64,000 nt of DNA from Methanogenium marinum. Lineage in GTDB: Archaea > Halobacteriota > Methanomicrobia > Methanomicrobiales > Methanomicrobiaceae. Positions 12,767-24,681 of this stretch are shown here, piece by piece. The position numbers were made by a program, and so were the translations under genes. Numbering within the stretch: the stretch's first letter is position 1; each line of letters starts with the position of its first letter. The DNA lies in assembly GCF_028912405.1 (NCBI RefSeq), contig NZ_JAKELO010000002.1, positions 496,001 through 560,000 on the forward strand, in the 5' to 3' direction. The notes below the pieces were generated by a model. The model had not been told where the DNA came from. It saw nothing but the letters and a program-made list of their open reading frames with translations, and did not search any database.

Positions 12767-15344
12767 CAATGACCCCATCATTCAGGGTCAGAACATCCAC
12801 CTCTTCTCCTGCAACACGGAACGAATAAACCAGTTCATACGAACCCTCCGGGATTGCCACCTCTTCTCCGTCAACAGTCACATGTGAGACACCGCTGCGA
12901 AGGTCATCTTCAGAGAGTGCACGCACCGCATCCATAAACCCGCGGGCTTTGTTTCTCAGCGCAGGTCCGATTACTCCCATTGAAAATTTTACATCGGATA
13001 TAACCCGTTCAAGCTGTGGTTTTTCCGTTGTCCAGGTCACTGTGGCATTCAGGGCACGGGACGCATCACCGGCATCATCGATCTCCTCATCAGCATACAC
13101 ATAGACAGCGCCAAGAGGGGCGTTGAGAGCCATTTTATTATCATGCTTGAACCTTCGCACCTCAGATACCACTTCAGCAAGCAGGGCACCGTTACGGTAT
13201 GCATCCGCATCGGTAAACGAGAGATCAGGCCACCCTGCGGCATGCACACTTCCGGCATTCAGATATGAATAGCATTCCTCAGAAAAGAACGGTGAAATCG
13301 GTGCAAACATCCTGCAGATAGTTGCAAGTGCTGTTCTCAGGGTATAGAGGGCACTGTCACGTGCAGGCCCTTCTTCTTCGTAGAGTCTTCCTTTGACCAG
13401 TTCAATATAATTGTCTGCGAAGATATCACGGGAAAACTCGCGGATAGCACGTATGGCACGGTCAAACTGATAAGACTCCATCGCCTCTGTTACCTCTGCC
13501 ACGGTTGCAGAAAGCCGGCACATCAGCCACCGGTCAGCAAGAACCGTCATTGAATCTTCAGTAAGGGAACCCGCGTCCCCTGCCTGCATCAGAACAAAGC
13601 GTGCGATATTCCATAGCTTTGTCTGGAACCTGGACGCAGCAACCACATCATTCCAGGCAAAGACAATATCAGATCCTGTTGCCGCACCGATGGCACTCCA
13701 CTGGCGGAATGCATCTGCGCCGTAATCCTTGAGGATCTCTTCCGGGGGAATGATATTGCCACGGCTTTTACTCATCTTAAAGCCATCTTCACCAAGCACC
13801 ATCCCGTTCACCAGAATCTCCTCCCATGGTTTGGACCCGGTCAGGGCAAGGGATCTCAGAATGGTATAGAATGCCCACGTCCGGATGATGTCATGCCCCT
13901 GCGGACGAATTTGTGCAGGGAAGCGCTCCGGGATATCGCCACCGTCCCAGCCGGTTACGTTTAAGACAGAAATGGAGGAGTCCATCCAGGTGTCGAGTAC
14001 GTCCGTTTCTCCGGTAAACGATGTCCCGCCACAGACCGGACAGGCATGCTTCGGGGACACAGCGGTCGGGTCAATCGGCAGGTCTGCTTCATCCGGGAGA
14101 ATCTTCTCTCCACAGCCATCACAGAACCACACCGGAATCGGGGTGGCAAAGACACGCTGGCGTGATATGCACCAGTCCCATTCCATCTGTGATGCCCAGT
14201 TTTCCAGACGGGAATACATGTGATCCGGTGTCCACGTGATCTCCTTTGCCGCTTTGATGATTCCTTCACTATGAATCTTCACAAACCACTGGCGTTCACT
14301 GAGAATCTCTATCGGAGTCTTGCAGCGCCAGCATGTACCGACACGCTGTTCCAGGTTTTCCTGCCGGACCAGAATGCCCATTTCCTTCATATCAGCAAGG
14401 ATTCTTTCACGGCATTCTTTCGAGGTCAGGCCGTCATAGGGGGCTGCAATGGCAGTCATCCTTCCGGATGAGTTAATCGCCTTTCTCAGGTCAAGATTAT
14501 GCTGTTTCCACCAGTGCACATCCTGCTTGTCACCGAACGTACAGATCATCACCGCACCGCTGCCAAACTCCGGGTCAACTGCCACATCGGTTATAACCGG
14601 CACGTTGTAGCCAAAGAACGGCACGGCCAGAGACTTCCCTTCACACCCTGCATACCGTTCGTCATCCGGATGGACAGCAACGGCCACACAGGCAGCAAGA
14701 AGTTCGGGCCGGGAGGTGGCAATCTCAACACCATCAAAGTTAAAGAAGTTCAGAAGGGTGGTGCGGTCCTCATAGGCAACTTCTGCAAATGCAATAGCTG
14801 TTTCACATCGGGTACAGAAATTGACCGGGTGCTCACTCTGATATATGTCGCCTGCCTTAAGCATCCGGAGAAATGAGATCTGGGTCTTCCGGTAATACTC
14901 CGGCATCATTGTGATGTATTCATTGCTCCAGTCAGTTGAGAAACCGCACCGCCGCATGGTCGCGCGCATTTTTTCAATATTCTGAATCGTTAAATCACGG
15001 CACATCTGCCTGAATGTATCACGTGATACATCATTTTTGGTGATACCGTGAATCTCTTCAACCTTCACTTCGGTGGGAAGACCATGACAGTCCCACCCCT
15101 GTGGGAACATAACATTGAACCCGCGCATCCGCTTATACCGTGCGATAAAATCGATATAGCACCAGTTAAACCCGTTTCCAATGTGGAAGTTCCCTGTCGG
15201 ATAGGGGGGAGGTGTGTCGATAATAAACTGCGGTTTCGTCGAGACGGGATCAAAATAATTGTCCTCATCCTTCCATTCCTGTAGCCAGTGCTCTTCCACA
15301 GAATTAGGATCATACGTCTTCGGTATTTCCGCTGATGGAGACAT
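12744..15344 (-). CDS. valS: Valyl-tRNA synthetase
   Basis: Class I aminoacyl-tRNA synthetase charging tRNA-Val. The Rossmann fold has the HIGH signature as [11 protein letters not shown], the KMSKS signature as FKMSKSRGN, a large CP1 editing domain between them with Cys pairs (CWRC, CDGCGEK...CPVCGG) that probably bind zinc, and a C-terminal anticodon-binding domain. I chose the ATG at 15344 ([13 protein letters not shown], 866 residues). The frame is open 17 codons further upstream but those residues look unlike the family. Confidence 0.95.
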   Translation of the reverse strand: MSPSAEIPKTYDPNSVEEHWLQEWKDEDNYFDPVSTKPQFIIDTPPPYPTGNFHIGNGFNWCYIDFIARYKRMRGFNVMFPQGWDCHGLPTEVKVEEIHGITKNDVSRDTFRQMCRDLTIQNIEKMRATMRRCGFSTDWSNEYITMMPEYYRKTQISFLRMLKAGDIYQSEHPVNFCTRCETAIAFAEVAYEDRTTLLNFFNFDGVEIATSRPELLAACVAVAVHPDDERYAGCEGKSLAVPFFGYNVPVITDVAVDPEFGSGAVMICTFGDKQDVHWWKQHNLDLRKAINSSGRMTAIAAPYDGLTSKECRERILADMKEMGILVRQENLEQRVGTCWRCKTPIEILSERQWFVKIHSEGIIKAAKEITWTPDHMYSRLENWASQMEWDWCISRQRVFATPIPVWFCDGCGEKILPDEADLPIDPTAVSPKHACPVCGGTSFTGETDVLDTWMDSSISVLNVTGWDGGDIPERFPAQIRPQGHDIIRTWAFYTILRSLALTGSKPWEEILVNGMVLGEDGFKMSKSRGNIIPPEEILKDYGADAFRQWSAIGAATGSDIVFAWNDVVAASRFQTKLWNIARFVLMQAGDAGSLTEDSMTVLADRWLMCRLSATVAEVTEAMESYQFDRAIRAIREFSRDIFADNYIELVKGRLYEEEGPARDSALYTLRTALATICRMFAPISPFFSEECYSYLNAGSVHAAGWPDLSFTDADAYRNGALLAEVVSEVRRFKHDNKMALNAPLGAVYVYADEEIDDAGDASRALNATVTWTTEKPQLERVISDVKFSMGVIGPALRNKARGFMDAVRALSEDDLRSGVSHVTVDGEEVAIPEGSYELVYSFRVAGEEVDVLTLNDGVIVTVSRIA

Positions 15345-15522
15345 TTCAGAAACATTGGTTGTTTTTTCTCTTAATAGTAATCTGAGATTGGGCAATCAAA
15401 TGGGAACAATCCATATCTCATGAACCAAAAATACCGATAATATTCAGGAAAACAAAACTCATCAGGCATAAACCCATTAACCATGAATCACAAAAATAAG
15501 AACAATGGAATGGGAGACAGAG

Positions 15523-16710
15523 ATGTGGGCAGCGTCAGCACTTTCGCTGATATGCATCATTATTGCCCCATACGTATCTCCCCCCTGGCTTCTCTCACTT
15601 TTTGTTGTGCTTATCTGTGCACTGCTTTTTCTCATCAAAAAATCCCGCTATACCTCAGTGTCCATCGCAGCGATAGCAGTGTTCTATGGCCTTGAACTAA
15701 TACCTCTGGTGGTTTTTTCCACCACGTTTGCCATCGTAATTATGGGTGAGACTGCCTACCGGATTGCAGGAAGGGGTACAAAAGGATACATCCCGTTCAC
15801 CATTGTCGCCTTCGTCAGTGCATTCATGGTGATGATGTATTCCGGATATAACGTCCCGTTTGTGGCTGTAACAGGAGTTATCGTTGCTCTTATGCTCCAC
15901 TCCATTCTGCGCGACCGTCAGGATAGTATCTTCATCGAGACGCTGGGAGTTGCAATGACAATGCTCCTCTTCTATGACATTGGATATCATGTTGAGACAA
16001 CCATTCTTCTCATTGCAGTCATCATCGGATTTGGATTTGCATTCTCATCATACAAACTGAAAGCAGCAGATGTCTCCGGTCTTTTTTCCGGAGCACTGAT
16101 GGGCATACTTCTCATTGTCTTCACGGACGTGAGCTGGTTTTTGATCATGCTTACCTTCTTCATTCTTGGTGCGGGAACCACAAAATTCCAGTTTAAAAAG
16201 AAGACAGAACTGGGCGTGGCAGAATCCCACGGAGGTGTGCGTGGATACTTCAATGTCTTCGCAAACGGACTCGTGTCACTCAGCGGGGCAATCCTGTATG
16301 GTGTCACCCAGAATCCCATATTTATCGCACTCTTTCTGGGAAGTGTCGCCTGCGCCACCTCAGACACCCTCGCAAGTGAAATCGGAGTTGTAGGAAAGAC
16401 ACCCCGCCTCATCACCACGTTCAGAGAGGTACCGCGGGGAACAAACGGAGGTGTGACAATAGTAGGAGAACTTGCAGCAACAGCGGGCGCAGTTGTCATT
16501 GCAGCATTGGCATATCTGTTGCACGTTGCTGACCCGACACTTGTTGTTGTCACAGTGCTTGCAGGTTTTTTTGGCACGAACATCGACAGCCTCATAGGTG
16601 CATTATATGAAAATAAAAACCTCATCGGGAATGCCGGAACGAATTTCCTTGCCACGTTACTTTCCGGCATATTTGCGATGGCAGTGTATTATGCATTCAT
16701 CTCTTTTTAA
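15523..16710 (+). CDS. DUF92 family integral membrane protein
   Basis: About 395 residues with roughly ten to twelve hydrophobic spans. The C-terminal half carries the DUF92/TMEM19 signature: SHGGVRGYFNVFANGLVSL, ATSDTLASEIGVVGKTPRLITTF, VPRGTNGGVT and GAGTNFLATL. Plant members (VTE6) are phytyl-phosphate kinases and others are uncharacterised, so an isoprenoid-phosphate kinase role in archaeal lipid metabolism is possible but inferred. The extra N-terminal membrane region is usual in archaeal members. GGGAG upstream favours the ATG at 15523 over one at 15505. Confidence 0.85.
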   Translation: MWAASALSLICIIIAPYVSPPWLLSLFVVLICALLFLIKKSRYTSVSIAAIAVFYGLELIPLVVFSTTFAIVIMGETAYRIAGRGTKGYIPFTIVAFVSAFMVMMYSGYNVPFVAVTGVIVALMLHSILRDRQDSIFIETLGVAMTMLLFYDIGYHVETTILLIAVIIGFGFAFSSYKLKAADVSGLFSGALMGILLIVFTDVSWFLIMLTFFILGAGTTKFQFKKKTELGVAESHGGVRGYFNVFANGLVSLSGAILYGVTQNPIFIALFLGSVACATSDTLASEIGVVGKTPRLITTFREVPRGTNGGVTIVGELAATAGAVVIAALAYLLHVADPTLVVVTVLAGFFGTNIDSLIGALYENKNLIGNAGTNFLATLLSGIFAMAVYYAFISF

Positions 16711-17391
16711 TATTTGAGAATTCGGAAAACCGGCAATTCCACTCATTCTTTGCTGCCTTATTAGTTTCATTCGTCATCCGTTTCCCAACCATGGAATTCA
16801 GATTATTCTTCCGGGTGATGGGCACCAGATGTGCTGTTTGCTTTCTCTTGTAACTGCGGACAACTCATTTATCGTCATTTTGATAGAACGTCCTGCAATT
16901 TACAGCCAAATAACGTATCGATTACACATCCGGCCAATATTTGCCCCGGAAAAAACCACCCTCATAGCACCACGGAGTGGACTGTTCTCGGTTGAGACAA
17001 CCAATACATCCTCCCAAAATTCCTGCAAATAGCTACCGCTCAGTATCTCACAATCAACCGTATTTTTAGCAAATAAAAGGCATTACAGCCGTATTTTTTC
17101 ACAAGTAAAAAAAAGCAGAAAATACGTTCATTTCACGCCCCAATTCACCAATAAACGGGGTCAAAAAGGGTGGACAAAGGGTTACAAAAAACAGGAATGA
17201 GGGAAACACAGTAGCCCACGTTTCCAATATTCATCCGGCCGGATTTTCACCCTTCACACCCAGCTTAACCGTCCCAAAAAAGAAACAGAGAACGTCGAAA
17301 AGATGCAGATTATTTTACCCGTCAGGAGAGACCACTCACCATCTCCGTTGATTTTTATACATTTTAAAAAAACCACAAAAAAAGGGAAGCA
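16711..17391. other. Intergenic region, 681 bases
   Basis: No reading frame with protein-like composition, tRNA or recognised RNA was found here. The sequence has A-runs and T-runs but no obvious repeat. It separates a plus-strand gene from the 3' end of a minus-strand operon, so it should hold two termination regions. Confidence 0.5.
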
Positions 17392-18258
17392 CTAATATTT
17401 GTACCAGCGTCCTTTTTCATCATAGACACCGCCCTTATTTTCTGCTTCCTGTATCTCCTCTTCCTGCTTCTCTTCAGAGATGCCCTGGACATGCCGCTGG
17501 TAAAATACCGCTTTCAACGGCAGAAGAATTGCAGTAAAAATACCCGCCACCACTGCATACAGGGCAATAATAAGAGACAACCCGTCCTCTCCAATAAGAG
17601 CCTGCTGTTCTTCCACGGTCATATTCAAAAGTGTGTTCACATCAAGAGACGGATCAAAGACCATTGAACCTGCAAGGAAAACAGAACCAATGAAGGCACT
17701 TGCAATAAACAACACAATGAGAAGGATAAAGCAGGCGCAATAAAATGCAATTACCTCAAAGGGGCGGGAACGGACAAATTGCAAACTCCGCAACAAAGAA
17801 GCAAAAACCTTCTTATCTTCCAGAACCACTGCGGTATCGTAGAAGAAAAAGAAGAACACTATCGGGATGAAAATCCAGAATACACCCATAATCATCAGCA
17901 TATCATCCTGTCCTCCACCAATTGCAGCAAGAATAATGGTGAGAATAAATGCTGCAACACTACCGATGAACGTTACAAATACTCCTGGAAGCAGAACGGC
18001 GAAATACCGGGAGATACCCCCTGTCCAAAATGCTGACAGTGCCCCATCTTCCCTATATATCATTTCATAGGATGACCCAACAAAGAACGGGAAGATGATG
18101 ATTGCAAAGAAGCCAATGGTTTCAGCATAAAAATTCAGACCATTGAATACACAGTATTCAAGAGCTGCCACACTACACCCGACCCATACTCCTGACAGAA
18201 GAATAAGGGGATATCGCAGGATACAGCGGAATGCTTCTTTGAGTGATTGAAATACCAT
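17392..18258 (-). CDS. Uncharacterised polytopic membrane protein (DUF4013-like)
   Basis: 288 residues with about six hydrophobic spans (for example near residues 20-40, 45-65, 85-115, 120-145, 165-195 and 225-250). The soluble C-terminal tail (EEKQEEEIQEAENKGGVYDEKGRWYKY) is charged. The arrangement resembles DUF4013/UPF0259-type archaeal membrane proteins, but I see no catalytic motif. It follows the pyruvate-kinase-C-domain-like gene by 12 bases and is probably in the same operon. Confidence 0.7.
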   Translation of the reverse strand: MVFQSLKEAFRCILRYPLILLSGVWVGCSVAALEYCVFNGLNFYAETIGFFAIIIFPFFVGSSYEMIYREDGALSAFWTGGISRYFAVLLPGVFVTFIGSVAAFILTIILAAIGGGQDDMLMIMGVFWIFIPIVFFFFFYDTAVVLEDKKVFASLLRSLQFVRSRPFEVIAFYCACFILLIVLFIASAFIGSVFLAGSMVFDPSLDVNTLLNMTVEEQQALIGEDGLSLIIALYAVVAGIFTAILLPLKAVFYQRHVQGISEEKQEEEIQEAENKGGVYDEKGRWYKY

Positions 18259-18270
18259 GGTGTATGTCTC

Positions 18271-18861
18271 TCAGCGGTTCCGTGGCATAGCTACGATCTC
18301 ACGAACCTGCAGGTCAAAGTATCGGGCCGTATTTGCGGGGAGGACAACACATACCGTATCAGCGCCCTGTGCCGTGCCACCCACTGCAATCACTTCTTCT
18401 GCTACCGGGACTTTCCCCTGATCTGCGGCAATGAGCGTACACTCCACAGCCACCTTCAGTCCAATTGCTATCGTCCGCCGGAGGGTCTCAGCCACAGTAT
18501 CAGTTCGTGATCCACCACCTATTTTTGGGTTCGCTGACAGTGCGCGTTCAAGGCCTGACAGAACATGTGTCCCCATGATAACATCCGCACCCTCTTCTTT
18601 GAAATATGGCAGATGTGCCTCATCAAATTCCCACACTCCCGGTTCACGGAACCCGACAAGATGAGTTACCACAACAAGGTGAATACCGGTGTTTTTCATT
18701 GCCTCAGCAAATATCTTCGCTGTTTTCCCGGTGGTGCTTGCAACAATAATAGTGGATATTCCAAGTTCCTGTGCACGCGTTACCGCAATTTTTGCAGCAT
18801 CGTGTGAATTTTCTTTTCCCGGCCGGTCAAAGTAAAATACCGTTTTTTCAGAAAAACTCAT
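18271..18861 (-). CDS. Stand-alone pyruvate kinase C-terminal-like (alpha/beta) protein
   Basis: 196 residues matching the archaeal family that corresponds only to the C-terminal alpha/beta domain of pyruvate kinase. There is no catalytic barrel. Visible features are FDRPGKENSHDAAKIAVTRAQELG, a STTGKTAKIFAE turn and a GGTAQGADTVCVV segment near the end. Structures of such proteins are known but the biochemical role is not settled. It cannot be a working pyruvate kinase. It lies just upstream of the membrane protein gene at 17392. Confidence 0.82.
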   Translation of the reverse strand: MSFSEKTVFYFDRPGKENSHDAAKIAVTRAQELGISTIIVASTTGKTAKIFAEAMKNTGIHLVVVTHLVGFREPGVWEFDEAHLPYFKEEGADVIMGTHVLSGLERALSANPKIGGGSRTDTVAETLRRTIAIGLKVAVECTLIAADQGKVPVAEEVIAVGGTAQGADTVCVVLPANTARYFDLQVREIVAMPRNR

Positions 18862-18977
18862 GATAACATTTTTTGCATCTTATCATTTATACACTGGTAC
18901 TACAATCAGATACCATATGCATAGGCACCAAAATTGCCTGAGATATGAATCAATATTGAAGAAGTGAGGAGAAATTA

Positions 18978-20144
18978 ATGCTGAAAATTGCTATTGCAGG
19001 AAAACCTAACTGTGGAAAATCAACGTTTTTTACCGCATCCACACTCGCGCCTGTCGAAATTGCAAATTATCCGTTTACCACGATTGATGCAAATACCGGC
19101 GTTGCCTACCTGCGTGTCCCATGTGCGTGCCAGGAACTCGGTGTGCAGTGTGACTATTGTTCAAACGGTGTCCGATTCATCCCGGTTGGAATGATTGATG
19201 TTGCAGGACTGGTGCCTGATGCCCACGAGGGAAAGGGACTGGGAAACCAGTTTCTGGATCACCTGAAGGATGCAGATGCCATCATCCACATCATTGACGG
19301 CAGCGGCGGAACAGACAGTGAAGGGAACCCTGTCGATTTAGGATCTCACGATCCAAATGAGGACATCGGATTCATCGAATACGAAATGTCGATGTGGGTT
19401 TACGGAATTCTCGATAAGAACTGGTCAAAGTTGCAGCGTTCAACACAGCAGCGGAATTTTGACATCCTTGAAGCTGTGACTGAGGCACTGGCCGGCCTTA
19501 AAATATCCTATGAAAACATCCGCGATGCTGAACGCAATGCAGAGATTGATCTGAAAGTATGCACCAAGGAAGAACTAATTAAATTCTGTTCCATTCTCGT
19601 GCCCCTGAGCAAACCAATGGTAGTGGTTGCAAACAAAGCAGACCTCACATCAGAAGAGATGCGCAGCCAGCTGAAAGATACCGGCATCTCATTTGCTTCA
19701 GCAGCTAGTGAACTTGCACTGCGAAAGGCAGCTGAGGGTAAATTCATCACATATCTGCCTGGAGATCCCACCTTTGAAATTCCACCCGGGTCAAACCTCA
19801 GTGATGCCCAGAAGAAAGGCCTGATGGCAATTCAGGGTGTAATGGACGTACTCGGTGGAACCGGTGTTCAGCAGGCAATCAATGGCTCTGTCTTTGATCT
19901 CCTGGATATGATCGTTGTCTACCCGGTGGAAGATGAGAACAAGTTCTGTGACGGAAAGGGCAGAGTGCTCCCGGATGCTTTCCTCATGAAGCGCGGCTCA
20001 ACACCCCACGACCTTGCCTACCAGGTTCACTCCGATATCGGGGACAGATTCCTGTATGCGGTTGACGCAAAGACAAAGATGAGAATCAAAGAAACCCATG
20101 AATTGCAGACAGGCGACGTTATCAAGATCGTCTCAACCAAATAG
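18978..20144 (+). CDS. ychF: YchF/OLA1-type GTPase with TGS domain
   Basis: Obg-superfamily P-loop NTPase of 388 residues. G1 is GKPNCGKSTF (residues 8-17), G3 is DVAGLVPDAHEGKGLG, G4 is NKAD, and a C-terminal TGS domain (about 310-388) ends in ETHELQTGDVIKIV. Archaeal members associate with ribosomes and may prefer ATP. The inserted segment CACQELGVQCDYC, with four cysteines near residues 50-64, could bind a metal or be redox active. GAGGAG precedes the ATG. A T-run follows the stop. Confidence 0.9.
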   Translation: MLKIAIAGKPNCGKSTFFTASTLAPVEIANYPFTTIDANTGVAYLRVPCACQELGVQCDYCSNGVRFIPVGMIDVAGLVPDAHEGKGLGNQFLDHLKDADAIIHIIDGSGGTDSEGNPVDLGSHDPNEDIGFIEYEMSMWVYGILDKNWSKLQRSTQQRNFDILEAVTEALAGLKISYENIRDAERNAEIDLKVCTKEELIKFCSILVPLSKPMVVVANKADLTSEEMRSQLKDTGISFASAASELALRKAAEGKFITYLPGDPTFEIPPGSNLSDAQKKGLMAIQGVMDVLGGTGVQQAINGSVFDLLDMIVVYPVEDENKFCDGKGRVLPDAFLMKRGSTPHDLAYQVHSDIGDRFLYAVDAKTKMRIKETHELQTGDVIKIVSTK

Positions 20145-20233
20145 ACAATTTCTTTTTTTTTATGATAATCACCGTGTGATTTCCCGACCAAACCGTGCCT
20201 GAAGCATATGGTTCACGCCCAGACATCCACAAG

Positions 20234-20242
20234 AAATATAAA
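20234..20242 (+). promoter_or_regulatory. TATA box for the 20269 gene
   Basis: AAATATAAA is centred about 31 bases before the ATG at 20269. Transcription would start within a few bases of the start codon, and there is no Shine-Dalgarno, so the mRNA is probably leaderless. Confidence 0.6.
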
Positions 20243-20268
20243 CCATTAACAAAAATGTTCTGTTAATT

Positions 20269-20589
20269 ATGGGCGGAGAGATATTTCAGGCTCAGGTGAT
20301 CAGAAATTTCTTTGAGACGATCACCGGCCCTGACCGGAATATGACACGAATCTTCATGTGCGTTGTCAGTACGGCAAAACTCCGGATGGAACCGCCTGAG
20401 AGAATAACATTCCTTGTGGATCAGATTAAAAAATCCAAACAGAAACGTGAACTCTCCATCGATATCATCGATTATATGTGCGAGGCAGCAATCGACATCG
20501 ACATCACATCGGTGATGACAGCATTCGGGGCGCAGGAAGTGGCCGGGATTGCCGATGATATCGGCGACATCAGTTTTAGCTCCCTCTGA
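20269..20589 (+). CDS. Small conserved-looking hypothetical protein
   Basis: 106 residues with no family that I recognise. It is soluble and mixed-charge, probably mostly helical (residues 5-17, 45-58 and 60-75), with a short acidic C-terminus (DDIGDISFSSL). It has a good TATA box and leaderless-type start and its own transcription unit between ychF and the MATE gene. Coding potential is supported by composition and by the promoter; the function is unknown. Confidence 0.65.
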   Translation: MGGEIFQAQVIRNFFETITGPDRNMTRIFMCVVSTAKLRMEPPERITFLVDQIKKSKQKRELSIDIIDYMCEAAIDIDITSVMTAFGAQEVAGIADDIGDISFSSL

Positions 20590-20601
20590 CAACCAAATAT
20601 C

Positions 20602-21945
20602 CTAAATTTTAATATTTCTCCATTTTCCGGACCGAAACATCAGATAGAGTGCAACGGTCTGAACGAGAATACCAATCGCCATTGCATACCAGACTCCCAC
20701 AATCCCTGTTCCTGTGAGATCCGGGATAATCAGCGCAAGTGGCACCTGAACCAGAAGATAGGAGAGTAACGTTGCATACATCGGTTTTCTGGTATCACCT
20801 GCACCGTTCAGGGCAAACGAAAGGACGATCGCGATGGCTATCAGCACGTAAAAAGGTGATATAACTAAGAAATAAGAGATTGCATACGGATTCGACAGAC
20901 CACTCGGGTCAAAGAATTCAGTGATTCTGGCACCAAACATCAGGAATAAAACCGTGATTACTGCCATGAAACCGGCATACAACTCCAGTGCCTTCCATGC
21001 AGACGCTTCAGAACGATCCGGATCTCCTGCACCAAGATTCTGCCCAACCATCACCGCCGCTGCAGTTGCTATCCCAAACCCCGGCATGAGCGCAAGCATC
21101 TCTATCCTGCTGACGATGCCAAACGCCGAGAGGGCAAGCGTGCCATATGAAACAATGATGATGTACATTATGAGATAGGACACACTCCGCACTCCCGACT
21201 GAACCATATTCGGAACAGCTACCCGCAGGATTCGACGCATAAGACAGACATCAGCTTCTGCCTGCCGGGTGAACTCCATCTGCCTGTTCAGAGGGCCTAG
21301 CAACATCACTCCAATACCAAGCCCTACAGCCCGGGTAATGACCGTTGCCGCTGCAGCACCGGAAACACCCATCGCCGGTGCAATACCAATCCCAAATATA
21401 AGGACTGGATTAAGGACGATGTTGAGCAGATTGATGACCAGAATGATGAGAAGAGGTGTTTTTGTGTCACCAATACTCTGGAAGAAGGCCGAGACAATCC
21501 AGAATTCAACAAGCGTCACAATCCCGAGGGAGAGCACCCTAAGATATGCTGCCCCCTCAATGACAACCTCTTCCGGTGCCCCGAACAACTCCAGCAGATC
21601 TGTTGCAAAGAGCGTGCCCACAACAGAGATCATCAGAGAAAAGATAAGACCGAGAATGAGTGCCTGAATCAGAACACGACCGGCATACGGATAATTTCCC
21701 TCTCCATAATAACGGGAGACAAAAGCTGTCGTCCCTCCGGACAGTCCGATAATAAGGGTCATCAGAACAAAGATAACTGAAATTGAAAGGCCCACACCCC
21801 CAATTGCCGCTGGGCTGAGCCGTCCGACAAAAAAGAGGTCGACAACCTCTACCATACCCTGAAGGATATTGCCGGCAACAAGGGGTGCCGCGATAATAAT
21901 AAGGGAGCGGGAAATTGGGCCTTTCGTCAGATCAATGGATTTCAT
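20602..21945 (-). CDS. MATE-family efflux transporter
   Basis: Multidrug and toxic compound extrusion-type exporter, 447 residues, with about twelve hydrophobic spans in two related halves. The N-terminal half has GMVEVVDLFFVGRLSPAAIGGVGLS and the C-terminal half GFGIATAAAVMVGQNLGAG, both typical. It would export organic cations or drugs using H+ or Na+. The frame opens at a TTG six codons upstream, but ATG at 21945 with GGTG before it is the better start. Last gene of the larB-nadM-coiled-coil operon. Confidence 0.9.
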   Translation of the reverse strand: MKSIDLTKGPISRSLIIIAAPLVAGNILQGMVEVVDLFFVGRLSPAAIGGVGLSISVIFVLMTLIIGLSGGTTAFVSRYYGEGNYPYAGRVLIQALILGLIFSLMISVVGTLFATDLLELFGAPEEVVIEGAAYLRVLSLGIVTLVEFWIVSAFFQSIGDTKTPLLIILVINLLNIVLNPVLIFGIGIAPAMGVSGAAAATVITRAVGLGIGVMLLGPLNRQMEFTRQAEADVCLMRRILRVAVPNMVQSGVRSVSYLIMYIIIVSYGTLALSAFGIVSRIEMLALMPGFGIATAAAVMVGQNLGAGDPDRSEASAWKALELYAGFMAVITVLFLMFGARITEFFDPSGLSNPYAISYFLVISPFYVLIAIAIVLSFALNGAGDTRKPMYATLLSYLLVQVPLALIIPDLTGTGIVGVWYAMAIGILVQTVALYLMFRSGKWRNIKI

Positions 21946-21989
21946 ATCCCATTCACCGGCCAAAACCGGTCTCCCGTTTATCGTGGCAT

Positions 21990-23294
21990 TCAGGTAAATT
22001 CAGGTATCTGAATAAGGCTGACATGCACACCCTCACCTGCCAGATGATCAAGAGTTTGCCTGAGATTTTCCACCATCCCAGGAGCTGAGGCACGAATTCC
22101 ATCGATGACATCCCGAATATCATTGATCTGAGCAGCATTCGCGGCAATCTGTTCATTCAGCATCTGGATTTTCTTTTCCATTGACTCTTTTTTTCCAACA
22201 AACGGAAGATTCTTCAGGTCATCTGCCACCCGTCGGTTCTCCACATCCAGTTCCTCTATCCGTGCAATGGCATCGGTCAATGGAACAATAAAAGCATCCT
22301 GTTCAGAGAAAAGGGACATTTCATCCTTGTTTTTTATAAGTCCATCATTTTCACGGATAATCCGGGCAAGTCGGGGAAATAGTGACGGATAGGCAGCAAG
22401 TCCCTGCACCTGTTCTACATAATCCTGAGACTCCAGCCCATTTCGGACAATATTCAGAAGTTCAATCGTCTCTTTATCCCCGGAAAGTTCACAGGCATGA
22501 ACCGCCTTTCTGAATACATTCGCAGAACGGGAGATAATCCGTTTATAATCCACATCCGCTTCACGGAATTTTCCCTCACTGATTCTCATCTGTGCCATGA
22601 GTTCATCATACTCCACAGATTCAGCTCCTTCACCATATGCCTGAAGATCACGTCCCAGGGTGGAAAGTTCTGCCGTCATTGCATCGTTTTTCTCTGCCAG
22701 ATGTACAGCCAGATCCTGAACTTCTGCTAACTGATTCTTCTTTTCTGATATGAGAGTATGCGCTTCAGTCGCCTCATCTACCCACCCGGACTGTTCCCGC
22801 GTTTTGGTAAGAACACCCGAGAGCGCATTGATTTCACGTCCGATAACATCAGTCTGGATGCGTATCTCCTTCAGCGGCGCGGGAAACACATTTCCAATAT
22901 AGCGGCCCGGCCCTTTGGTATTCTTTGCAATCTGTGAGATGAGTTCAACACAGTCATCATAATATTCACCAGGAACATCAGAAACAGACAGAGAGAGCGT
23001 TTTCTCCATTGCCGCAGCATAACGGGGCACGCCCTGTTCAACCACCCGGAGCAGTTTGGGATGGAGAGGAACATTCTCATCGGGTTTTGCATCTTTCAGT
23101 TCATCAACTGTTCCCTGCATCTCCTGAAGTGCGGCACAGACACGGGGGCGCGATTCCCGGACTGCGCTGTCTGCCTCATCATGAATACCATGTTCTTTTT
23201 CCAATATCCATGCAGGAATATACGGAAATGCAAGTTCAATCTCTTTCGTTTCCGGACTGCGCTTCAATAATTTGTCAAAAAAACCCATATTCAT
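21990..23294 (-). CDS. Coiled-coil-rich protein of unknown function
   Basis: 434 residues, soluble, with long heptad-like helical stretches (about 125-260 and 340-425) and almost no aromatic core elsewhere. The N-terminus MGFFDKLLKRSPE is an amphipathic, basic start seen in membrane-peripheral proteins. I do not recognise the family. It lies between nadM (56 bases upstream) and the MATE exporter (44 bases downstream) on the same strand. A structural or scaffold role is only a guess from composition. Confidence 0.75.
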   Translation of the reverse strand: MNMGFFDKLLKRSPETKEIELAFPYIPAWILEKEHGIHDEADSAVRESRPRVCAALQEMQGTVDELKDAKPDENVPLHPKLLRVVEQGVPRYAAAMEKTLSLSVSDVPGEYYDDCVELISQIAKNTKGPGRYIGNVFPAPLKEIRIQTDVIGREINALSGVLTKTREQSGWVDEATEAHTLISEKKNQLAEVQDLAVHLAEKNDAMTAELSTLGRDLQAYGEGAESVEYDELMAQMRISEGKFREADVDYKRIISRSANVFRKAVHACELSGDKETIELLNIVRNGLESQDYVEQVQGLAAYPSLFPRLARIIRENDGLIKNKDEMSLFSEQDAFIVPLTDAIARIEELDVENRRVADDLKNLPFVGKKESMEKKIQMLNEQIAANAAQINDIRDVIDGIRASAPGMVENLRQTLDHLAGEGVHVSLIQIPEFT

Positions 23295-23350
23295 CCCTGT
23301 AAAAATCGTTTCAGCATCTCTCTTTTATTCCGCATATGCCCAGATACCGG

Positions 23351-24635
<1,285 letters not shown>

Positions 24636-24681
24636 GGCTGATAATTATCATATTGGTATACGTGAAATAACTACGTATTGC

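Noticed and set aside
15987-16670. A 227-codon minus-strand frame opposite the DUF92 gene
   Set aside because: Antisense of hydrophobic coding sequence; the plus-strand protein has clear DUF92 motifs.
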